Below are positions 18,701-20,749 of a DNA stretch of 20,749 bases, one piece after another (position 1 is the stretch's first letter; the number at the start of each line of letters is the position of its first letter). Position numbers and translations under genes: made by a program. This stretch comes from Zopfochytrium polystomum (lineage: Eukaryota; Chytridiomycota; Chytridiomycetes; Chytridiales; Chytridiaceae): NCBI GenBank assembly GCA_025765615.1, contig JAIVFJ010000593.1, positions 1 to 20,749 on the forward strand, given 5' to 3'. A model generated the notes under the pieces. It made no database searches. It had not been told where the DNA came from and was given only the letters and a program-made list of their open reading frames with translations.

Positions 18701-18904
18701 AATCATCCGTAAACCGCCAACACAGTCTGATTTGCCTTCAAACACTAGATGCCTGCAGAGTGCATTTCAATCTCCCAGACAACAGCATGCAGGCCTTGGA
18801 ATGACGGTCTTACCTGAACATCTCGAAAGTCAGCAGTGTGTATGGCTTGAAGCTAACAACGGCCCGCGCACTGGGACGCTGTCGTAACGGAAGTTAACAA
18901 TCCG

Positions 18905-20079
18905 GTGGGAAGTATCAAGCGGGACCTCTGGAGGGACCACCTCGCGTGCAGCGGATACACTGGCTCGCCACTGCAGTACCAGCGCTCTTACAATTGCATC
19001 ACCGACATATTCTTCTTTTCGGCTGGTTGCAACGCGGGCTGCGAAGTCGGCACTGCCCCCCACGCCTTTGTGCGCCGAGTCATGCAATAAGTATGGCGAG
19101 GCAGTGGACGGATTGCTGGGAGATTCCACAGAGTGCCCGCCTACAAATTCGAACGCAGCAGGACGCGAAATAGCAGATCGCAGGGCGGGCGTCGCGCATG
19201 GAGCAGATTCTTGCATTTTATTGTTTCCCAGTGGACAGACGCGGCGGTCTCTGGTGGAAGTTTCAATCCCATGTGCATCAAAGGGGTAATCGACGATCAG
19301 AATAGTTTGCGGTAGGGGATTTACCTTTCATTTCTTCTTTGCATACAAAACCAAAACCGCTTACGAACAGATTTGGCGGGCAACGTTGAAGCGGCGCAGG
19401 ATTTTTTGCCGAGATGGTGGATTACAAGCTTCTTGCTGCAACGATTTCAAGGACGCCATGCAGACTGGTTTCGCTTTCCAAAATTTCACACACGGTCAAA
19501 ACGAACCTGACGCGGAGGTCTTTGCGCCGGTCCAATGAGCTTTCAAAACGGACTGGATGCTCGCAAACCCGTGTTACGATGCAAGCCACCCCAACGTCGA
19601 GTTTGCAAATTGAACGTCCATCGTCCAGGCACGGTTGCAGCTATGATACATTCACTCTCGGTCGTTCTTGCCCTGCCGCAAGTACTGTCAGACAAGGTCC
19701 CCAAAGCAAGCCGGTTTCGCTACGTCGTCAATGATGGGCCTAGCCTTGGCCCCGCGTCCAATAATACGGCGGACGCCGGTTCTTCGAGCAGTAGTCCATC
19801 TGTATCCATTCCACTCGCCATCGGCCTCTCCGTTGGCGCTCTAGTTCTTGTCGTCGGCTCGCCACAGCTGGTTTCATGGCCCTCAATCGCGGTGGGTCGG
19901 TCGCGCGATCCTCGTGCATTTCAATAAAGCGAAACGGGTTTTCTGCCAAGGGAAGCCGCAACTGGGAGGTTTTGGAGCCACAGTCGCTCCTACTGGATCC
20001 CCCGCCGAACGGCCCGGCCGTCGACGCAGCCGGCAACAGAAGCCCTACCCCAGACCATACCGGAAGCGATACAAAGTGA
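18905..20079 (+). pseudogene. Cys-rich single-pass membrane protein, broken as read
   Basis: Protein-like segments in order: 18940-19073 (CSGYTGSPLQYQRSYNC, AGCNAGCEVGTAPHAF), 19070-19215 (SCNKYGEAVDGLLGDSTECP, GREIADRRAGVAHGADSC), 19219-19311 (SGGSFNPMCIKGVIDDQNSL), then, after an 88-nt GT-AG intron (19312-19399) that joins in phase, 19400-19610 (GLQASCCNDFKDAMQTGFAF, QNFTHGQNEPDAEVFAPVQ, ANPCYDASHPNVEFAN). 19690-19891 holds a Ser-rich stalk and the membrane segment SIPLAIGLSVGALVLVVG. After a 59-nt intron (19892-19950) comes a Pro-rich cytoplasmic tail ending TGSDTK at 20077-20079. The order (Cys-rich ectodomain, stalk, one TM, Pro-rich tail) suits a surface protein. Two frame shifts (near 19073 and 19217) and in-frame TGA codons at 19536 and 19611 break it. 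Confidence 0.5.
19807..19860 (+). other. Predicted transmembrane segment of the Cys-rich membrane protein
   Basis: Eighteen residues, SIPLAIGLSVGALVLVVG, follow a Ser-rich stretch (GSSSSSPSV). The segment is uncharged, with Gly and Ala spacing typical of single-pass helices, and is the strongest single indication that the gene encodes a membrane protein. Confidence 0.6.
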
Positions 20080-20502
20080 CGTTGGGTATACTCCGTCGTT
20101 AGCCCGACGAAATGGAGTTGAATGTTGGGCAGGTCATCGAGGTGGCAGAGTCCTTGACGACGGCTGGGGAAGGGCAGGAACTTGAACACGGGAGTGACGG
20201 GCCATCTTTCCTATGGCTGCTTGGCGCGTATTTGATTTGTCCGTCAATTGTTTTTTCAATATTAACTGCAAGTCACACTGCAGTGCACTTGTGCGATATT
20301 TTTGTCAAATGGAAGTGTTTGTGAGAAAATTGTCACTCACGACAGAACTGAGGAACTGCGAATTTCCGATCACTTGGGTCGTCGGCTGATGTTGATGTAT
20401 TCGAACAACTTTCCCTCGGCCAATTTTCGTTTGGCCGTGCACGGGATTGTGCGGCTGGTTTTTGTTTTGAGAAAGACCTTCCCTCACCTCGCCCCGCTCT
20501 CC
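20080..20502. other. 3' flank of the membrane-protein gene
   Basis: No gene is supported in this stretch. It is mixed-composition sequence with only short open frames and no recognisable motif. Confidence 0.4.
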
Positions 20503-20507
20503 CAAAA

Positions 20508-20540
<33 letters not shown>

Positions 20541-20560
20541 AGGAGAGAAGAAACCAAAGA
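20503..20560. repeat. A-rich tract (A run plus AG-rich extension)
   Basis: A run of about 23 A residues (20505-20527) continues into an AG-rich stretch with AAAAAAG and AAAAAGG steps. It could be a simple homopolymer or the tail of an inserted retroelement. No target-site duplication was confirmed around it. Confidence 0.85.
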
Positions 20561-20749
20561 AAAGGAATATCAACGGTAACCGAATCCCTGTTAGTGATTG
20601 CGCCCCTACAATCGGGAATTCTAAACCATTGCGCTGGCCAAGGCCAATCTTCTTACGCCGCACCGCGAGCACTCAGCGGGACGGCACGATACGGCGGCAG
20701 CGCCGCGCCGCACAGCACGCACCCCGCCGCCGCCGCGGTCCTGACGCTG
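20561..20749. other. Degenerate tRNA-like stretch and GC-rich window edge
   Basis: The minus strand at about 20650-20570 contains CAGCGCAATGG, close to a Pol III A box, and about 40 nt later GATTCGGTTAC, a weak B-box match. The stems do not fold into a proper cloverleaf, so no tRNA is called. From about 20650 the sequence becomes very GC-rich with GCC/CCG repeats up to the window end. This may be the start of a further coding region or promoter outside the window. Confidence 0.25.

Noticed and set aside
18676..18892. Inverted repeat CTTCCGTTAC / GTAACGGAAG
   Set aside because: Ten bases about 200 bp apart can occur by chance, and no element boundaries or duplications accompany it.
19400..19620. 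TGA recoding as an amino acid
   Set aside because: TGA is the natural stop of Rho copies A and C, the PIN4-type gene and the HAD gene in this window, and Trp is encoded by TGG throughout. The in-frame TGAs are better explained as breaks.
20570..20650. Functional tRNA gene on the minus strand
   Set aside because: The A-box match is fair, but the anticodon loop has no U33 and the T-arm does not pair. No cloverleaf forms.

Overview
The window is nuclear DNA from a eukaryote with compact, intron-rich genes. Most introns are 54-120 nt, GT-AG, with a few GC-AG. An early-diverging fungus is the best guess: the Rho proteins resemble fungal Rho1 (GCKKDLR in place of the animal GNKKDLR), and near the 3' end there is a Cys-rich, single-pass membrane protein of a type I associate with fungi. 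This is inference from protein style, not from a search.

Layout. 1-983: plus-strand coding-like segments of an unidentified, apparently frame-broken gene. 984-1726: control region with long GA and CA microsatellites. 1727-4246 (+): FAD-dependent halogenase-like flavoprotein with a Cys4 zinc-ribbon tail and one frame break. 4837-5985 (-): Rho GTPase copy A. 7484-8479 (-): GINS subunit SLD5. 8881-9436 (-): PIN4-type parvulin. 9501-10378 (-): HAD/NT5C-like phosphatase. 10456-12410 (+): NEPRO-like nucleolar/RNase MRP-type protein, divergent from the HAD gene across 77 bp. 12921-14013 (+) and 15871-16969 (+): Rho GTPase copies B and C. 14895-15164 (-): possible small secreted protein. 18530-20079 (+): fragments of a Cys-rich membrane protein, broken as read. 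20503-20749: A-rich tract, a degenerate tRNA-like stretch and a GC-rich edge.

How it fits together. The clearest system is the local family of three Rho GTPases. All have the same five-exon plan, every intron is phase 0, and one 24-nt microexon encodes exactly the Switch I effector loop. All three carry Thr where RhoA-type proteins have Asn41, and each has a GT microsatellite on its sense strand upstream. SLD5, PIN4, the HAD protein and NEPRO are housekeeping genes (replication, proline isomerisation, phosphate metabolism, RNA processing) lying between copy A and copies B/C. No rRNA, convincing tRNA, CRISPR array, transposase or reverse transcriptase was seen.
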